DNA of 64,000 bases from Chloroflexota bacterium (GTDB taxonomy: Bacteria; Chloroflexota; Anaerolineae; Aggregatilineales; Phototrophicaceae). The notes under the pieces are model-generated. The model made no database searches. It saw only the letters and a list, made by a program, of their open reading frames with translations, and was not told the DNA's origin. Where the stretch lies: positions 62,001 to 126,000 of the forward strand of contig JACAER010000027.1 of NCBI GenBank assembly GCA_013388745.1, read 5' to 3'. Position numbers and translations under genes: made by a program. Below, one piece after another: positions 43,421-51,969 of this stretch (positions within the stretch are counted from its first letter, which is position 1; every line of letters begins with the position of its first letter).

Positions 43421-44980
43421 ATGGCCGATTCCCCTCCCGTGCTGGAAGTACGCGGACTGACCAAACGGTTTCCGGGCGTGCTCGCCAATGACCACATCGA
43501 CCTGATACTGCGCAAAGGACAGGTGCTCGGCTTGCTGGGCGAAAACGGCGCGGGCAAATCGACGCTGATGAACCTGATCTACGGCCTGTATACGCCGGAC
43601 GAAGGCGAAATTCTGGTCAACGGTCAGGCAGTACGCATCCATAACCCCAACGATGCTATTGGGCGTGGCATCGGCATGGTGCATCAGCATTTTCAGCTTG
43701 TGCCGGTGCTGACGGTGACCGAAAACGTCATGCTGGGCAACGAATCGGTGCGCGGGCCGCTTTTAGACCGGCGCGCCGCCAAACAGCGCATCATGCAGAT
43801 TTCGAAAGAATACGGTCTGGAAGTCAACCCCGATGCGCTGGTGCAGGATTTGCCGGTTGGCGTGCAGCAGCGCGTGGAAATCATCAAGGCGCTGTACCGC
43901 AAATGCGATATTCTGATTCTGGACGAGCCGACGGCAGTACTGACGCCGCAGGAAACGCGCGGTTTGTTCGCCATCATGAAAACGCTGCAAGCGCGCGGTG
44001 TCAGCATTATCTTTATTACCCATAAGCTGAAAGAAGTGCTGGAAATCTGCGATGCCATCAGCGTGCTGCGGCTGGGCAAAGTCGTGGGCCACGCCGACCC
44101 GAAAAGCTCGACAGAAACGTCGCTGGCCTCGATGATGGTGGGGCGCGAGGTCATCTTGCAGGTGGAAAAAGAAGCCGCTAAACCAGGCGAACCGGTGCTG
44201 GTGGTGCAAAATCTGGTGGTGGAAGATGATCGTAAGCTGCGCGCGGTCGATCACCTGTCGCTGACGGTGCGCGCTGGCGAAATTCTGGGGGTGGCGGGGG
44301 TACAGGGCAACGGCCAGACGGAACTGGTCGAAGCGCTCACCGGGCTGCGCCATGTGGTGAGCGGGCATATCAGCATCAACGGCAAGGATGTCACCAACCA
44401 GCGCCCGCGCCGGATCACGGAAACCGGGGTGGCGCACGTGCCGGAAGACCGCAGCAAAAACGGGATCGTGGGCAGCTTCCCGGTCAAAGACAACATGACC
44501 CTGCAAAGCTACTATATCGGGCCTTTCGCGGTTGGCATTTTGCTGAACGACAAAGCGATTAACGACCACGCGGAGAAGCTGGTGGACAAATATGATGTGC
44601 GCACGCCGAGCATTTTTGTCCATGTCAACAAGCTTTCGGGCGGCAATCAGCAGAAAGTGATTGTCGCACGTGAATTCGAACGCCGCGGCAACCTGCTGAT
44701 TACGGCGCAGCCCACGCGCGGGCTGGATGTCGGCTCGATTGAGTTTATTCACAAGCAGATTGTGCGTATGCGCGACAGCGGCACGGGCGTGCTGCTGGTG
44801 AGCACCGAACTGGACGAGATTTTGTCGCTTTCGGATCGGGTGGCGGTTATGTTCGACGGCAAAATCATCGACGTGCTGCCGATTGACGAAGCGGATCGCG
44901 AAAAAGTGGGGCTGCTGATGGCCGGCATACATCCTAGCGCGCGCGATACCCAGGAACAGAAGGTGGTGTTGGATGGCTGA
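43421..44980 (+). CDS. ABC importer ATPase, double-domain (simple sugar/nucleoside type, NupO/YufO-like)
   Basis: 519 residues with two ATPase halves. The first has Walker A GENGAGKST, 'GIGMVHQHFQLVP' (Q-loop), a signature-like DLPVGVQQRV and Walker B ILILDEPTAVLT. The second has VQGNGQTELVEALTG in place of the Walker A lysine motif, and signature LSGGNQQKV and LLITAQPTRGLDVG. This 'half-degenerate' pattern is typical of RbsA/YufO importers for nucleosides (BmpA-type). ATG 43421 is used; a longer frame starting earlier overlaps the YfhO gene. It drives the permeases at 44973 and 47778. No binding protein was found nearby. Confidence 0.9.
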   Translation: MADSPPVLEVRGLTKRFPGVLANDHIDLILRKGQVLGLLGENGAGKSTLMNLIYGLYTPDEGEILVNGQAVRIHNPNDAIGRGIGMVHQHFQLVPVLTVTENVMLGNESVRGPLLDRRAAKQRIMQISKEYGLEVNPDALVQDLPVGVQQRVEIIKALYRKCDILILDEPTAVLTPQETRGLFAIMKTLQARGVSIIFITHKLKEVLEICDAISVLRLGKVVGHADPKSSTETSLASMMVGREVILQVEKEAAKPGEPVLVVQNLVVEDDRKLRAVDHLSLTVRAGEILGVAGVQGNGQTELVEALTGLRHVVSGHISINGKDVTNQRPRRITETGVAHVPEDRSKNGIVGSFPVKDNMTLQSYYIGPFAVGILLNDKAINDHAEKLVDKYDVRTPSIFVHVNKLSGGNQQKVIVAREFERRGNLLITAQPTRGLDVGSIEFIHKQIVRMRDSGTGVLLVSTELDEILSLSDRVAVMFDGKIIDVLPIDEADREKVGLLMAGIHPSARDTQEQKVVLDG

Positions 44981-47222
44981 GATAAGCATAGGCGGGCCGC
45001 GCGTCCTAGAGCCGCTCGCGCGCGGGTGGTGGCGGCTTTCGCCGCGCCTGGTGCCGATTCTGGCGGTGATCACCTCGCTGTTGATCGGCGTGCCGTTTAT
45101 TGTGCTCACGACCAGCCGCGGCGACATCGGGCGCGGCTTCAACACCGCCGCGACGGCCTACAGCGCGCTGCTGGAAGGCTCGTTAGGGCTGACGTATGTC
45201 GATACTGTGTCCAGCGACGATTTCGACCTGGTGCGCACGCTGATCGCCAGCGAACCGCTGACCAGCCGCGAAGTGCGGGCGCTTTCGCGGAGTCTGACCG
45301 AACTGGAAGCAATCGGCCCGGACAATATCAGCCGTTATGCCGATCTGCTGGAACGCTACGCCGGGTTCAGCGACGACGAGCTGCTGGCGCTGGGCGAACG
45401 GGTGCCGCAAATAATAGCTGTCGGTGTGGATACGCTGCGCGGTCTGCGCCCGCTGCTGGAGGAATTCGGCGCGCTGGAAAGCAGCGCGGCGCGCACGCTG
45501 GCGGCGCAGTACGCCGGGCTGGAAAGCCTGAGCGCCGAGCAGCGCGCGGGGCTGGAACAGCAGATAGCGGCGGCGGCGCAAATCAGGGACGACGCGGCAC
45601 TGCTCAGCTACCTGCGCACGATTCAGCAGTCGGGCGTGGTGCTGCTCACGCGCCTGGTGGCACAGTTGGATGTGCTGGACAGCCTGAATCTCACGCCTTT
45701 CAGCGCGGAGGCCGATGATCTGGCGTCGATTTTTGCGCTCAGTTCCAGCGCCAGCACAGGCATTGAGCGTGTGCGCACGCTGCGCGCGCTGGAAATCCGG
45801 CTGGCGACGGCGGGCATCACCGATTTTATCGGCCTAGCGGCGCAGCTTCGGGTGTTGAACGCGCTGTACGGCGCGAATCTGATCAGCAGTGAGGATGTGG
45901 CGACGGCGCTGGATAGCGAAGTCGAAGCCGTGGTCAACAATAATCTGCTGATTCGGCGCCCGCCGCCGATTCTGGTGCTGGTGGATCGTGGCAATCGGGC
46001 CGCTGCGGGGTTGGTCTATAACCGCACCAACACGCCGGAAAACACGAGCGATGATCCGATACAGGCGGCGTATTTGCGGCTGGGGGGGGGCGTGCTGCTG
46101 TTTTTACCCGGCCAACTGGAAGACACGCTGGTGCGCTCGATTCCGTTTATCATCGCGGGTTTAGCGGTGGCGCTTGGTTTCAAAGCCGGCCTGTTCAACA
46201 TCGGCGCTGAAGGCCAGTTGTATATCGGGGCGACCTGCGCGGCGGTGGTCGGTTTCGTGGGCGTGTTCAGCGGGCTGCCGCTGATTATTCATCTGCCGCT
46301 GGTGATTATCGCCGGCATTCTCGGCGGGATGCTGTGGGGATCGATTCCCGGCATGTTAAAGGCTTTTACCGGCGCGCACGAAGTCATCACGACGATCATG
46401 CTGAACTTCGTGGCGATTCGTCTGGTGGATTTTTTGATCAAAGCGCGCGACCCCTTTATCCTGCGCGACCCAACCGCCACCACCGATCAGACACCGAATA
46501 TTGTCGCCAGCGCGCAGCTTCCGGCTTTCAGCGAGCTGTCGCTGCTGTGGTTTATCGGGGCGGGGGTGCTGGTGCTGCTGTGGGGGCTGTGGCGGCGGCG
46601 CGAGGCACTGAGGCAAGATGCGCGCGCGGGGCTGCGGCCTGTGGTCAACGGCCTGCTGGTGACTGGGCTGGGGGCTGGGCTGGGCTGGATCAGTGTGAGC
46701 GGGCGGCTGCATATTGGGCTGGCGCTGATGGTGCTGGCGGTGTGGTTTACGGACTGGTTTTTAAACCGCACGACGCTGGGCTTTGAACTGCGCACGGTGG
46801 GGAGCAACGCGGACGCGGCCAAATATGCGGGGATGAGTGTGCCGCGCAACATTATTTTTGCGCTGGTGCTCAGCGGCGCGCTGGCCGGGCTGGCGGGCGG
46901 TATCGAAATTTCTGGCGTGGCGCTGAACATGAAACCGGAATTTTTCGCGGGGGTGGGTTTCGACGCTATCGCGGTGGCGCTGCTGGCGCGCACCAATCCA
47001 CGCAATATGATCGCGGCGGGGCTGCTGTGGGGGGCGCTGTATTCCGGCGCGGGCATGATGCAGGCGCGCGCCAGCATTTCGATTGATCTGGTGAAGATTA
47101 TCCAGGCTTTGATTATCATGTTTATCGCCGCCGACACGATTATCCGTTATCTGTGGCGTGTGCCGGAGGGCGGCAAAGACGAAAAAGCCGGCGCGACCTT
47201 CTCCAAAGGGTGGGGGGGCTGA
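44973..47222 (+). CDS. ABC importer permease (YufP/NupP-like) with a 300-residue insertion
   Basis: 749 residues; YufP homologues have about 350. Residues 1-70 contain the first TM and the normal 'AYSALLEGSLG' segment. Homology resumes at about 380 (LEDTLVRSIPFIIAGLAVALGFKAGLFNIGAEGQLYIGA, typical of the family), continuing to the end. Between them, residues about 72-380 are an extra helical domain (EELLALGERVPQIIAVGVDTLRGL and similar) that should face outside, because it follows TM1. The frame is open, GC-typical and without stops. It starts inside the ATPase gene (8-nt overlap). The insert may replace or assist a substrate-binding protein. Confidence 0.88.
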   Translation: MAEISIGGPRVLEPLARGWWRLSPRLVPILAVITSLLIGVPFIVLTTSRGDIGRGFNTAATAYSALLEGSLGLTYVDTVSSDDFDLVRTLIASEPLTSREVRALSRSLTELEAIGPDNISRYADLLERYAGFSDDELLALGERVPQIIAVGVDTLRGLRPLLEEFGALESSAARTLAAQYAGLESLSAEQRAGLEQQIAAAAQIRDDAALLSYLRTIQQSGVVLLTRLVAQLDVLDSLNLTPFSAEADDLASIFALSSSASTGIERVRTLRALEIRLATAGITDFIGLAAQLRVLNALYGANLISSEDVATALDSEVEAVVNNNLLIRRPPPILVLVDRGNRAAAGLVYNRTNTPENTSDDPIQAAYLRLGGGVLLFLPGQLEDTLVRSIPFIIAGLAVALGFKAGLFNIGAEGQLYIGATCAAVVGFVGVFSGLPLIIHLPLVIIAGILGGMLWGSIPGMLKAFTGAHEVITTIMLNFVAIRLVDFLIKARDPFILRDPTATTDQTPNIVASAQLPAFSELSLLWFIGAGVLVLLWGLWRRREALRQDARAGLRPVVNGLLVTGLGAGLGWISVSGRLHIGLALMVLAVWFTDWFLNRTTLGFELRTVGSNADAAKYAGMSVPRNIIFALVLSGALAGLAGGIEISGVALNMKPEFFAGVGFDAIAVALLARTNPRNMIAAGLLWGALYSGAGMMQARASISIDLVKIIQALIIMFIAADTIIRYLWRVPEGGKDEKAGATFSKGWGG

Positions 47223-47224
47223 GT

Positions 47225-47764
47225 ATGAGCGTGCTGACGCTGCAAGAATACGCGGAGCAGTGGGCGCGCGAACCGTTCGAGTATCTCGACGGCGAGCGGC
47301 TGGAACACGCGGCGCTGCCGTTGGGGCTGGAACATCTGAACAAGAAGCTGTTTGTGCTGCTGGCGAACCATATCAAGCTGCGCGCGCTGGGCGAAATCTG
47401 GATGCACAAGCCCTTTGTGCTCACCGATGCGTCGGAACAAATCGTGAGCGCGCGGCTGCCACACCTGCTGTTTGTGCGCACGGGGCGCGCGCGGCTGCAC
47501 GAGAGCGGCCTGCTGCTGGCGGCGCCGGATCTGGTGCTGGAAATTATCGCGCAGACCAGCGATATTCCGGTGATGTACAAAAAGGTGAACTGGTATCTCA
47601 AGCAGGGGGTGCAGCGTGTCTGGCTGCTTGACCCCAATATGCAAACCCTGAGCATTTATCGCAGCGATAGCAAAGAGATCACCGCGTTGGGCACGCGCCA
47701 TAGCTTCAGCGATGCGGCGTTTTTGCCTGGTTTTCAGTTTGCGATGACCGAAGTGTTTGGCTAA
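47225..47764 (+). CDS. Uma2-family (DUF820) nuclease-like protein
   Basis: 179 residues. Residues about 15-35 (FEYLDGERLEHA) and 95-130 (APDLVLEIIAQTSD...KVNWYLKQGVQRVWLLDP) match the Uma2/DUF820 family, which has a restriction-endonuclease-like PD-(D/E)xK fold. Asp in PDLVLE, Glu in VLEII and the Lys in YKKVNWYL are candidates for the catalytic set. The start at ATG 47225 is 2 nt after the permease stop, and the second permease begins 13 nt after its stop, so it is embedded in the importer operon. Role in transport is unclear; these families spread widely in Chloroflexota and Cyanobacteria. Confidence 0.8.
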   Translation: MSVLTLQEYAEQWAREPFEYLDGERLEHAALPLGLEHLNKKLFVLLANHIKLRALGEIWMHKPFVLTDASEQIVSARLPHLLFVRTGRARLHESGLLLAAPDLVLEIIAQTSDIPVMYKKVNWYLKQGVQRVWLLDPNMQTLSIYRSDSKEITALGTRHSFSDAAFLPGFQFAMTEVFG

Positions 47765-47777
47765 AGAAGGACTTTAT

Positions 47778-49112
47778 ATGGCCTCTGCGACGCGCACTTA
47801 CAGCCCTGGGGAGGAACGCCAGATCACGTGGCGTGATATTTTATTGACGCGCACAGGTATTTTTTCGATCATTTTTATTCTGTTTGGCGTATGGGCGCTG
47901 CTGGCTTCGCCGGCGGCCTACGGCGGCGGCACCACGACCACTTTTGCTACCGGGCCACAGAGTGACCCCCGCCGCGCGGAAATCGCGATTCCCACGCTGG
48001 GCTTTGTGCTGTTTGTGGGGCTGCTGTATGTCGGCGGCGGGCTGGCGGGGGTGGCGGGGCTGGTCAGCGAACGCGCGGCGTGGAAACGGGCGGGCGCGAT
48101 CTGGCTGGTGCTAAACGGGATTCTGATTATCCCGACGATTCTGGTGATGGCGGCGGCGGGCACGCCGGGGGGCATCAATGTGGTGACGCTGCTGCAAATC
48201 AGCGTGCGGCTGGCGACGCCGGTGACGATGGGCGCGCTGGCCGGCATCTGGTGCGAGCGCGCGGGGGTGGTCAATATCGCTATCGAAGGCATGATGCTGG
48301 CGGGGGCGTGTTTTGGTTTCATCACGTTTACGCTGCTGCTGGGGGCGGGGATGGACGCCAAAAGCGCGCAGTTTTTGGGGGTAATGGCGGCGGTGTTTTC
48401 CGGGTGGGTGATGTCGGTGCTGCACGCCTGGCTGGCGATCAATTTTAAGATCGACCAGATCGTCAGCGGCACGGTCATCAATATTCTGGCGCTGGGGCTG
48501 ACGTCGTTCGCGCGCCGCGAAGTGCTGCTGTCTTCGGAAGCCGGGCGCGAGACGCTGCAACCAATTGTTCTGCCGATTCTGTCGGACATTCCGATTTTGG
48601 GGCCGGTGCTGTTTGAGGGGCGTCCGATTTTTTACAGCATGTTCGCGCTGCTGATTATCACGCATATTGTGCTGTACTACACGCGCTGGGGGCTGCGCAC
48701 GCGCGCGGTGGGCGAAAACCCGCACGCGGCGGATACGCTGGGCATCAATGTGCAGCGCATGCGCTGGATTAATGTCATGATCGGCGGCATGATTGCGGGG
48801 CTGGCGGGCGCGTGGTTCTCGCTGGAAACCAGCGGCACGTTCGACGACGGCATGACGGGCGGGCGAGGCTTTATCGCGCTGGCGGCCATGATCTTCGGCA
48901 AATGGACGCCGGTGGGGGCCTTCAGCGGGGGGCTGTTGTTCGGCTTCTCGGATGTTTTGGGGTTCACGTTTCAGGGGTTGAATGTGCCTGTGCCGTCGCA
49001 GTTCGTGCAGATGGTGCCGTATGTGACGACGATCATCGTGCTGGCGGGGCTGGTGGGGCGGGCAACGGCGCCGAAAGCCGATGGCGTGCCCTATGAGAAA
49101 GAGGGCAAGTAG
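47778..49112 (+). CDS. ABC importer permease, second (YufQ/NupQ-like)
   Basis: 444 residues. AAGGA lies 7-8 nt before ATG 47778. About ten TM segments; the family core appears as VTMGALAGIWCERAGVVNIAIEGMML, INFKIDQIVSGTVINILALGL and 'MIGGMIAGLAGAWFSLETSG'. The N-terminal 130 residues carry three extra TM segments and a short outer loop with a glycine/threonine-rich stretch. It pairs with the permease at 44973 to form the membrane channel of the nucleoside-type importer. Confidence 0.88.
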   Translation: MASATRTYSPGEERQITWRDILLTRTGIFSIIFILFGVWALLASPAAYGGGTTTTFATGPQSDPRRAEIAIPTLGFVLFVGLLYVGGGLAGVAGLVSERAAWKRAGAIWLVLNGILIIPTILVMAAAGTPGGINVVTLLQISVRLATPVTMGALAGIWCERAGVVNIAIEGMMLAGACFGFITFTLLLGAGMDAKSAQFLGVMAAVFSGWVMSVLHAWLAINFKIDQIVSGTVINILALGLTSFARREVLLSSEAGRETLQPIVLPILSDIPILGPVLFEGRPIFYSMFALLIITHIVLYYTRWGLRTRAVGENPHAADTLGINVQRMRWINVMIGGMIAGLAGAWFSLETSGTFDDGMTGGRGFIALAAMIFGKWTPVGAFSGGLLFGFSDVLGFTFQGLNVPVPSQFVQMVPYVTTIIVLAGLVGRATAPKADGVPYEKEGK

Positions 49113-49132
49113 GGGCGGGCAAAGGGGTTTTG

Positions 49133-49167
49133 CAAAAATAAAACGGGAGCGGTGTCTTTTCCGCTCC
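49133..49167 (-). terminator. Rho-independent terminator of the LCP gene
   Basis: On the minus strand GGAGCGG-AAAAGACA-CCGCTCC (plus 49146-49167) is followed by CGTTTTATTTTTG (plus 49133-49145). It lies 15 nt after the stop of the minus-strand LCP gene at 49183 and also separates it from the importer operon. Confidence 0.85.
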
Positions 49168-49182
49168 TGGATGCGTCGGGGG

Positions 49183-50430
49183 TTATTCGGAGTAATTATC
49201 GCCGAAGATTTCGACCATGAGCGGGCCGAGCAGGGCGCGGTCGGGCACGAGCACCTGCGCGCCTTCGGCAGTGGTGTAGTTGAAGGTGTAGCGCTGATCG
49301 ACCACGCCCATCTGAATGTTTTCGGCGGGGATGTCTTTGAGATACCAGGCGAGTTGAATCATCTGGTCGAGGGTTAAGCCGGTGAAGAGGTTGTCGCTGA
49401 GGTTGGCGTACATGCTGGGGGCCTGCACGATCAGGCTGGGCAGCATGTCGAGATCGAGAATACGCTCGCGGATGGCGTTAATGACCTGCTGTTGGCGCAG
49501 CGCGCGCTCAAAATCGCTGGAGCCGTGCCGGGTGCGGGCGAAACGCAGCGCTTCGTAGCCGTTGAGATGATAATCGCCGGGCGGCATATAGAGCGGATCA
49601 TAGCCGTAGTACAGGTCGGGATAGGTCGGATCGTCGATGGTGTAGTCGATGCTGACATCAATGCCGCCGATCACATCGACGAGGGTGATAAAGGCGTCGA
49701 AATCGACGACAAAATAGTCGTGGACGCGGATGCCGAAGTTATACTGCACGGTCTGCATGGCGAGTGTTGGGCCATAACCGGGCTGCTGTAATTCGCCCAG
49801 CACCATGGGCGTATTGACGCGCTGCAACTGGCCGTAGCCGGGCACTTCTACGAACAGATCGCGGGGGATGCTGAGTACGCCGACGGTGGCGGTAAGGGGG
49901 GCGATGCTGACCAGCAGCATGGTATCGGTACGGTACTGCAAGCCGGTTTCATCCGGGCGGCGGTCAATGCCCATCAGCAGCAGTGTAAAGCGCGATTGGC
50001 CGTCCCAGGGTTCGAGGACGATGCTGCGGCCGTCGTCGAGCAAAAGCTGCGCGCCGGAATTGACCGAGGAGTTATTGACGTTGGTGCGCATATCCACGGG
50101 TGTGGGGAGCTGGGCGGCGCGGGCAAGGGCAATCGGTTCGGGCTGGTTTTGCAGGGCGCGCATAAAAACGAAGAGGCTGCCGCTGACGATGAGCACGACG
50201 GCCAGCAGGGCCAGCGCGATCACGACCCACGCCCATTCGTCGCCTTTGGCGCGTCCTTTGACGCGGCGGCGGCGCATGCGTTCACGCGCGGCTGAGTGCA
50301 GCGGGGGTGGCGGCGGGGCGCCTGTGGTATGATGATAGGCTGGCCAGGGTTGATTGGCGGGGGTAGACGGTGCTTCTGAGCGTGTTGAATCGCCATTGGT
50401 TCGCACATGTTGAGGGAAATCGTCACGCAC
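49183..50430 (-). CDS. LytR-CpsA-Psr (LCP) family cell-wall polymer ligase
   Basis: 415 residues. A Pro-rich cytoplasmic N-terminus and basic stretch (RMRRRRVKGRAKG) precede a TM at about residues 68-92. The LCP domain (about 145-370) begins LLLMGIDRRPDETGLQYRTDTMLLVSI and shows VLSIPRDLFVEVPGYG and RFARTRHGSSDFERALRQQQV, the motifs that bind the lipid pyrophosphate and arginines. LCP enzymes attach glycopolymers to peptidoglycan or surface proteins. GTG at 50430 is the annotated start; later starts are possible. A terminator follows. Confidence 0.9.
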   Translation of the reverse strand: MRDDFPQHVRTNGDSTRSEAPSTPANQPWPAYHHTTGAPPPPPLHSAARERMRRRRVKGRAKGDEWAWVVIALALLAVVLIVSGSLFVFMRALQNQPEPIALARAAQLPTPVDMRTNVNNSSVNSGAQLLLDDGRSIVLEPWDGQSRFTLLLMGIDRRPDETGLQYRTDTMLLVSIAPLTATVGVLSIPRDLFVEVPGYGQLQRVNTPMVLGELQQPGYGPTLAMQTVQYNFGIRVHDYFVVDFDAFITLVDVIGGIDVSIDYTIDDPTYPDLYYGYDPLYMPPGDYHLNGYEALRFARTRHGSSDFERALRQQQVINAIRERILDLDMLPSLIVQAPSMYANLSDNLFTGLTLDQMIQLAWYLKDIPAENIQMGVVDQRYTFNYTTAEGAQVLVPDRALLGPLMVEIFGDNYSE

Positions 50431-50486
50431 AGTTCAATCCACCTGAGAATTCTATAACATAACATTCACAGTATAGGGCGGGTTAA

Positions 50487-51320
50487 ATGGCGCGTCAATG
50501 GCACTTGATCAACGATTCCCCGCCGCCGGGACACAGCGGGGCGTATAACATGGGGGTGGATGAGGCGCTGCTAAGGGCGGTGGCGCGCGGTGACTGGCCG
50601 CCGACACTGCGCCTGTATGCCTGGTCGCCGCCCTGTTTATCGCTGGGTCAGGGCCAGGGGTTGGCCGAGGTCGACAGCGAGCGGCTGGCGGCATTGGGCT
50701 GGGGGCTGGTGCGCCGTCCCAGCGGCGGGCGCGCGATTTTGCACACGGATGAACTGACATACAGCGTGGCGCTGCCGGGCGATCATCCGCTGGTGGCGGG
50801 CGATGTGGTGGAAAGCTACCGTCGCATTAGCGCGGCGCTGCTGCGGGCGCTGCGCCAGTTGGGGGCGCAGCCAGAGGCCGAACGGGCAGAGACGAGGGGG
50901 GTGCATCAGGGGGCCGTGTGTTTTGAAAGGCCTTCACACTACGAAATCACGGTCGGGGGGCGCAAACTGATCGGGAGCGCGCAGGTGCGGCGGAAAGAAC
51001 ATGGCGGCGGGGTTTTGCAGCACGGCACGCTGCCGCTGTACGGCGACATCGCGCGCATTTGCGAGGCGCTGGTTTATGCCGACGAAGCGGAACGCGCGCA
51101 GGCGCGGCAGCAGGTGCGGGCGCGGGCCGCCACCCTGTACGACGCGCTGGGGGAGGTGGTCAGTTGGGAACAGGCCGCCGCCGCCGTGCGTGAGGCATTC
51201 AGGGCGACATTCGAGATCGAGTGGGTGGAAACGAGGCTCGACGGGGCGCTTGCGGCACAGGCGGCGCGCCTGGAACGCGAGGTGTATGGCAGCGCCGCGT
51301 GGACGGGCAAACGGCGCTGA
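50487..51320 (+). CDS. Lipoate-protein ligase A/octanoyltransferase LipM-like
   Basis: 277 residues. The BPL/LplA fold shows RRPSGGRAILHTDELTYSVALP (about 70-90) and GGRKLIGSAQVRRKEHGGGVLQHGTLPL with the lysine (K in GRKLIGSAQ) used in lipoyl-AMP binding. A Cys in GAVCFERPSHYEI occupies the LipM active-site cysteine position, so transfer of an octanoyl group from octanoyl-ACP is more likely than ATP-dependent ligation. It supplies lipoyl groups to 2-oxoacid dehydrogenases or the glycine cleavage system. The lipoyl synthase is not in the window. Confidence 0.85.
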   Translation: MARQWHLINDSPPPGHSGAYNMGVDEALLRAVARGDWPPTLRLYAWSPPCLSLGQGQGLAEVDSERLAALGWGLVRRPSGGRAILHTDELTYSVALPGDHPLVAGDVVESYRRISAALLRALRQLGAQPEAERAETRGVHQGAVCFERPSHYEITVGGRKLIGSAQVRRKEHGGGVLQHGTLPLYGDIARICEALVYADEAERAQARQQVRARAATLYDALGEVVSWEQAAAAVREAFRATFEIEWVETRLDGALAAQAARLEREVYGSAAWTGKRR

Positions 51321-51368
51321 GGCCGCGGGAAAAAGCGCCTGGTGATGAACCGGGCGGCGCCAGTGGCA

Positions 51369-51707
51369 TCAGGATTTTTGAGGCTGTTGGGCGGGTGGCG
51401 CCGGGCGCTCGGCCAGCGGCAGGACGCGAAAGCCGGGTTTGCGCGAAAGCCGCCAGACATAGGGATTGTCGATGACGCACATGCGGCGCGTTTCGCTGCC
51501 GCGTGAGAGCTCGAAATGATAGAGCGGCACGTAGCGCATTCCGGTATGCTGGTGGTCTTCGACATAAATCACGTCGTTGATTTCCCAGCCGTCATCGAGG
51601 GCGGTGAGCAGGCTGTCGCCGCCGCAGTATTTTTCAGAATTGGGCGACCAGTGGCGGTGGGCGGCCATATACTGTACGTGATAATCCAGGATTTTTTGTG
51701 GGGGCAT
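51369..51707 (-). CDS. Hypothetical protein
   Basis: 112 residues. No family is recognised. It has several Tyr/His/Trp-rich stretches (DYHVQYMAAHRHWSPNSEKY) and a C-terminal Pro-rich tail (ERPAPPAQQPQKS). The internal VIYVEDHQHTGMRYVPLYHFEL looks beta-rich. GAGG lies about 7 nt upstream of the ATG at 51707. It is convergent with the lipoate ligase. Confidence 0.5.
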   Translation of the reverse strand: MPPQKILDYHVQYMAAHRHWSPNSEKYCGGDSLLTALDDGWEINDVIYVEDHQHTGMRYVPLYHFELSRGSETRRMCVIDNPYVWRLSRKPGFRVLPLAERPAPPAQQPQKS

Positions 51708-51969
51708 GGTCGAACCTCATAAAATGGGCTTTTGATTATTCAGGGTAGGCAAAAAAGATTAAAGATGTATTGACCGGCGATTAATTAGCTTACAAACGAG
51801 TCTGCGATGAGCCAGTCGCAGCGCCGCGAGCCGCCTGCGATAACTATAAGTATTGTAGAACGAAATGACGGCGGCGCAAAATCGTCTGGCGGGCGCTGAC
51901 GATTTTTGTGCGCGCGCGGGTTGCGCTAGAATCGGCGGCAAAGTGAGTGGGGGACAAGGCAAGTGGGCG

